Shown: piece by piece, positions 51,103-54,046 of the stretch
Layout of the letters: every line of letters starts with the position of its first letter
Position numbering within the stretch: position 1 is the first letter of the stretch
Assembly: GCA_021774695.1 (NCBI GenBank)
Contig: JAJFIU010000140.1
Coordinates: 1-54,046, forward strand
Direction: 5' to 3'
Length of the DNA stretch: 54,046 nucleotides
DNA from: Alphaproteobacteria bacterium
Lineage (GTDB): Bacteria > Pseudomonadota > Alphaproteobacteria > Sphingomonadales > Kordiimonadaceae
The notes under the pieces: model-generated
Told to the model about the DNA's origin: nothing
The model's database searches: none
The model's input: the letters and a program-made list of their open reading frames with translations, nothing else
Made by a program: the position numbers and the translations under genes

Positions 51103-52122
51103 ATGAAAAGCTCTACGGATGAAGGCGGTTCACCAGAGAATATACTGGAACTGCCGAGCAGCCTAAAGGCGGATCTTAGCGAAACACTTACCGATATTGG
51201 GCAGAGTTTCCTCAAACAGGGTCAGGCGTTGGAGCGGTTATCGCAGACGTATGATCAAGATAGTTATCGCCGCGCGATTATGCTGGCGTTGCAGACCACA
51301 GGGCACCTCATCGTTATTGGCATGGGTAAATCAGGCCATGTGGCGCGAAAAATTTCTGCGACGATGGCATCTACCGGAACCCCAAGCTTTTTCCTTCACC
51401 CGGCTGAAGCATCCCACGGCGATCTGGGAATGGTCACAGAAGGCGACACGCTTTTGTTGATTTCCTATTCCGGTGAAACTCAGGAAATAGTTCAACTTGT
51501 TCCGTCTTTGAAAGCCTTTGGTAATCGAATCATTGCAATCACTGGCGCTAAGTCTTCGACTATTGGGCGAACCGCCGACGTAGTTCTTGAAATTCCAGTA
51601 GCCGAAGAAGTTTGCCCGATTAACCTGGCCCCGACCACATCGATTGTACAAACCATCGCGATTGGTGATGCGCTGGCCATCTCTCTGATGACATTGCGCA
51701 ATTTTCATGCACAGGATTTTGCCCGTTATCATCCAGGTGGCGCTCTTGGCCGCAGGTTGTTGATGAAGGTCGAAGACCTAATGCACACAACATCTGTGCC
51801 GGTGGTTGCACCGGGTATGGTGCTACTGGAGCTGGCGGCTGAAATGGCTGGCGGCCCGGCTGGTATTGCGGTGGTTATTGACGGCGACCGCAAGCCTTTA
51901 GGTATCGTAACTAAAGGGCAGCTCGGTGTTGCGCTTAGGGTAACACGCCGGGTGCGTGAAGTGACTGCCCAGCAATGTATGAGCAAGGAATTTTCGGCCA
52001 TTCAGCGTGACGTAATTGTCGATGAGGCAGAGACCATGATGCGGTCAGACGAGGTTAAATTCCTGATAGCTATTGAAAAAGACGGCAGTTTTGCAGGCGT
52101 TTATAAGCACGACGAAGTGTAA
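51103..52122 (+). CDS. kpsF: Arabinose-5-phosphate isomerase
   Basis: Converts ribulose 5-phosphate to arabinose 5-phosphate, precursor of KDO. Length 339 residues. SIS domain about 45-200: VIGMGKSGHVARKISATMAS, HPAEASHGDLGMV, LISYSGETQEIVQL, ICPINLAP-like VCPINLAPTTS. Two CBS domains follow (VEDLMHTTSVPVV and QQCMSKEFSAI). A kdsD function is equivalent; the kps position favours kpsF. GGGGA precedes the ATG. First gene of kpsF-M-T-E. Confidence 0.93.
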   Translation: MKSSTDEGGSPENILELPSSLKADLSETLTDIGQSFLKQGQALERLSQTYDQDSYRRAIMLALQTTGHLIVIGMGKSGHVARKISATMASTGTPSFFLHPAEASHGDLGMVTEGDTLLLISYSGETQEIVQLVPSLKAFGNRIIAITGAKSSTIGRTADVVLEIPVAEEVCPINLAPTTSIVQTIAIGDALAISLMTLRNFHAQDFARYHPGGALGRRLLMKVEDLMHTTSVPVVAPGMVLLELAAEMAGGPAGIAVVIDGDRKPLGIVTKGQLGVALRVTRRVREVTAQQCMSKEFSAIQRDVIVDEAETMMRSDEVKFLIAIEKDGSFAGVYKHDEV

Positions 52123-52181
52123 TTTATAGTTGGGCGAGCAATATCGTAACTTGCTGTTTCATCAAACAATTGCTAAATCTT

Positions 52182-52207
52182 CGCCCTCATTATTTTGAGG
52201 GCGTTTT
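52182..52207 (+). terminator. Hairpin terminator/attenuator just before kpsM
   Basis: CGCCCTC (52182-52188) pairs with GAGGGCG (52197-52203), followed by TTTT. It ends only seven bases before the kpsM start and includes GAGGG, the only ribosome-site candidate, so it could limit both transcription and translation of the export genes. Confidence 0.6.
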
Positions 52208-52213
52208 GCTGTC

Positions 52214-52996
52214 ATGAAAGCTCGGTCGGCATTTTCGATACAACGTGACGTTATTTTTGCGATTTTTGTTCGCGAAATGATCACGCGTTTTTCCAACTAT
52301 ACGCTGGGAAACATCTGGCTGGTGTTAGAGCCATTGTTGATGATGGTTCTTTTTATTGGTTTGTTCGGCGCAAGGGGACGCGGTGCTTACGGTTTTGTTG
52401 AGGCGCCGGTGTTTATTTTTGCAGCGTTTCTACCTTTTCGCACGCTGTGGACTGCGACCATGCGGCAGTCTGCCAGCGCCCGTGGCGGTACAAAGGGATT
52501 GCTGGAGTACCGGCAGGTTAGACTATTTGACGTATTTATGGCGCGCACCTTCATTGAGGGCGGCCTGTTTGTGGTAATCGGCATAATCCTTGGGCTTGGC
52601 ATGATGTGGCTGGGCTACGACCCATGGCCAGATAATCTACTACTGACCCTCGGTTACTGCGCTGTTCTTTGGTTGTTCGCGGCCTCTTTCGGCATGCTGG
52701 CCTGTATGGTGGGCAGCGTTGCGCGAGAGATCGAGAAATTGGTATCCATGCTGACAATGCCATTGATGTTTATGTCTGCTGTGTTTTTCCCCATGACTAT
52801 TGTCCCGCAACAATATTGGGTTTATCTGACCTGGAATCCTATTTTGCATGCCATGGAGTTGATTAGGGAGGGCTGGATGGATAATTACACCAGCCCGGTG
52901 GCGGACTTCTATTATCTGTTTGGAGCAATGATTATTTGTCTGGCTTTCGCCATGTCATCATACCGGCTTACCTGGCGCAGGATTGTGGCCAAATGA
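52214..52996 (+). CDS. kpsM: Capsule ABC exporter, permease
   Basis: Inner membrane subunit of the capsule ABC transporter, 260 residues with about six membrane segments (ABC2 type). N-terminal cytoplasmic part RDVIFAIFVREMITRFSNYTLG then VLEPLLMMVLFIGLFG is typical; PLMFMSAVFFPMTIVPQQYW is the conserved periplasmic loop, and WNPILHAMELIREGW follows. Overlaps kpsT by ATGA. Confidence 0.94.
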   Translation: MKARSAFSIQRDVIFAIFVREMITRFSNYTLGNIWLVLEPLLMMVLFIGLFGARGRGAYGFVEAPVFIFAAFLPFRTLWTATMRQSASARGGTKGLLEYRQVRLFDVFMARTFIEGGLFVVIGIILGLGMMWLGYDPWPDNLLLTLGYCAVLWLFAASFGMLACMVGSVAREIEKLVSMLTMPLMFMSAVFFPMTIVPQQYWVYLTWNPILHAMELIREGWMDNYTSPVADFYYLFGAMIICLAFAMSSYRLTWRRIVAK

Positions 52997-53643
52997 TCCG
53001 TTTTTCCAATGTCAGTAAATATTTTCCGACAAGGTTTGGGCCAAAATATGTGCTCAAAAATCTGAATTTGGAAATTCCTGATGACCGCGATATTGCGATT
53101 TTGGGAACTAACGGTGCCGGTAAATCAACTTTGCTGCGCTTGGTCGGCGGAATCGATTTTCCGTCAGAGGGCAAGATAGTATCAGATCGGTTTATTTCAT
53201 GGCCGCTTGCGCTGGCGAGCGGACTGCAATCATCGCTTACGGGCCGCGAAAATGTGCGGTTTATTTGCCGTATTCACGGCATGAGAGCGAATCGCAAAAC
53301 AGAAGAATATGTTAAGGAATTCTCTGAGTTGGGGGATAGTTTTGAACTGCCGGTTGATAGCTATTCGTCTGGCATGAAATCTAAATATTCATTTGCAGTT
53401 TCTATGGGCTTTGATTTCGATACATACCTGATGGACGAGATCATGTCGGTCGGTGATGCTGGCTTTAAAAAGAAATGCGAAAAGGCCATTAGCAATAAGC
53501 GTGCATCAGCCAATATTATCCTGGTTTCGCACAATATGGATTTGCTGCGGCGTCAATGTAATGCCGCAATTTTGCTTGCATATGGTCGGGCGGACTTCTA
53601 CGAAAGTGTGGATCAAGCGATTTTCCGCTATCAAAGCTTATAG
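52993..53643 (+). CDS. kpsT: Capsule ABC exporter, ATPase
   Basis: ATPase of 216 residues; ATG 52993 overlaps the kpsM stop. Walker A LGTNGAGKSTLL, signature region DSYSSGMKSKYSFAVSMG, Walker B TYLMDEIMSVGD and the switch His in LVSHNMDLLRR. Drives export of the KDO-linked polysaccharide with KpsM; KpsE bridges to the outer membrane. Confidence 0.95.
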   Translation: MIRFSNVSKYFPTRFGPKYVLKNLNLEIPDDRDIAILGTNGAGKSTLLRLVGGIDFPSEGKIVSDRFISWPLALASGLQSSLTGRENVRFICRIHGMRANRKTEEYVKEFSELGDSFELPVDSYSSGMKSKYSFAVSMGFDFDTYLMDEIMSVGDAGFKKKCEKAISNKRASANIILVSHNMDLLRRQCNAAILLAYGRADFYESVDQAIFRYQSL

Positions 53644-53668
53644 ATAGTGGTGATTGTGACGGGGATTT

Positions 53669-54046
53669 ATGAAGCAAACATTGGCTAAATTCAGAGCAGC
53701 GGTCGCAGACCGGATGCCGGGTAATACGGCTGCAGGCGCATACAGCGTGGCAGTTGGAGCGCGGGCGCGTGTAATCAGCTATCGCTGGGTGTTGGTGATT
53801 TTTGCCGTATTTGTTTTTTACAATCTGTTTTGGGTTTCGAACCGATACGTCACGGAAACCAGCGCTTATGTAAAATCGACCAACGATAATACAAGTATTT
53901 TGCCAACTATTCCGTTGGTGCCAGGCGGCTTGGGCGGTGCATCCCAAGATGCATTGTTGCTGAGAAATTATATTCACTCGGCCGACATGTTGGCTGTTCT
54001 TAACGCCAGCCTTGACCTTCGAAGCCATTATGCCAGCCGTGATCGG
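53669..54046 (+). CDS. kpsE: Capsule export inner membrane protein KpsE, 3' cut by window
   Basis: The first 126 residues are visible from ATG 53669 with GGGG upstream. A basic cytoplasmic N-terminus leads to a membrane segment near residue 40 (WVLVIFAVFVFYNLFWV), then the periplasmic start YVTETSAYVKSTND and LLRNYIHSADMLAVLNASL, as in KpsE/BexC polysaccharide co-polymerase proteins. Twenty-five bases after kpsT. The rest lies beyond the window. Confidence 0.9.
   Translation, partial: MKQTLAKFRAAVADRMPGNTAAGAYSVAVGARARVISYRWVLVIFAVFVFYNLFWVSNRYVTETSAYVKSTNDNTSILPTIPLVPGGLGGASQDALLLRNYIHSADMLAVLNASLDLRSHYASRDR

Overview
The window most likely comes from an alphaproteobacterium. The phage genes resemble the alphaproteobacterial/GTA-related type (GTA-like three-TM holin, GTA-gp10-like tail assembly chaperone), several promoters carry the direct-repeat SOS box GTTC-N7-GTTC known from that class, and a KDO-linked (kps-type) capsule locus follows. 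A marine, surface-living lifestyle is plausible (sulfation genes, large RTX protein), but the genus cannot be fixed from the sequence.

Positions 1-21170 are the late region of a tailed prophage: prohead protease, major capsid protein, a very long repetitive fibre, head-tail connector genes, tail tube, two tail assembly chaperones joined by a GGGAAAG slippery site, a short tape measure, tail-tip proteins, a J-like tip protein with an FN3-like and a collagen-like segment, then a lysis cassette with holin-like membrane proteins and an M15A endopeptidase. Integrase, repressor, terminase and portal are not in the window.

Accessory (moron) genes break the conserved phage order at three places: between protease and capsid (1117-3143), inside the tail operon on the opposite strand (12058-12345), and beyond the lysis genes (21174-23962). 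The first and last groups are tied together by perfect GAAC-N7-GAAC sites at 1298, 2731 and 22456, each just upstream of a leftward membrane-protein gene and facing a rightward gene. This reads as a set of SOS (LexA) controlled prophage genes. Its members include a secreted ubiquitin-like protein (2838-3143), a 44-residue membrane protein too short for usual gene calls (1117-1251), and a peptidoglycan-binding-like 486-residue protein with two neighbouring membrane proteins (21174-23962), an arrangement that recalls SOS-induced bacteriocins.

Positions 24221-28825 encode a 1534-residue RTX calcium-binding protein with four repeat arrays and three copies of an intervening domain.

Positions 29099-54046 are dominated by surface polysaccharide genes. 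An Sfp-type phosphopantetheinyl transferase precedes kdsA-kdsC-kdsB-kpsC (KDO synthesis, activation and transfer). A leftward methyltransferase/sulfotransferase/Stf0-like operon is divergent from cysD-cysNC, which makes the sulfate donor PAPS, so the surface polysaccharide is probably sulfated. Unrelated housekeeping genes follow (DinB-like, TonB-like, metallophosphoesterase, three DUF805 genes, a POT peptide transporter). A LytS/LytTR two-component pair then precedes kpsS, and kpsF-kpsM-kpsT-kpsE (truncated by the window end) provide arabinose-5-phosphate isomerase and the ABC export machine. Together these genes make, modify and export a KDO-linked capsule.
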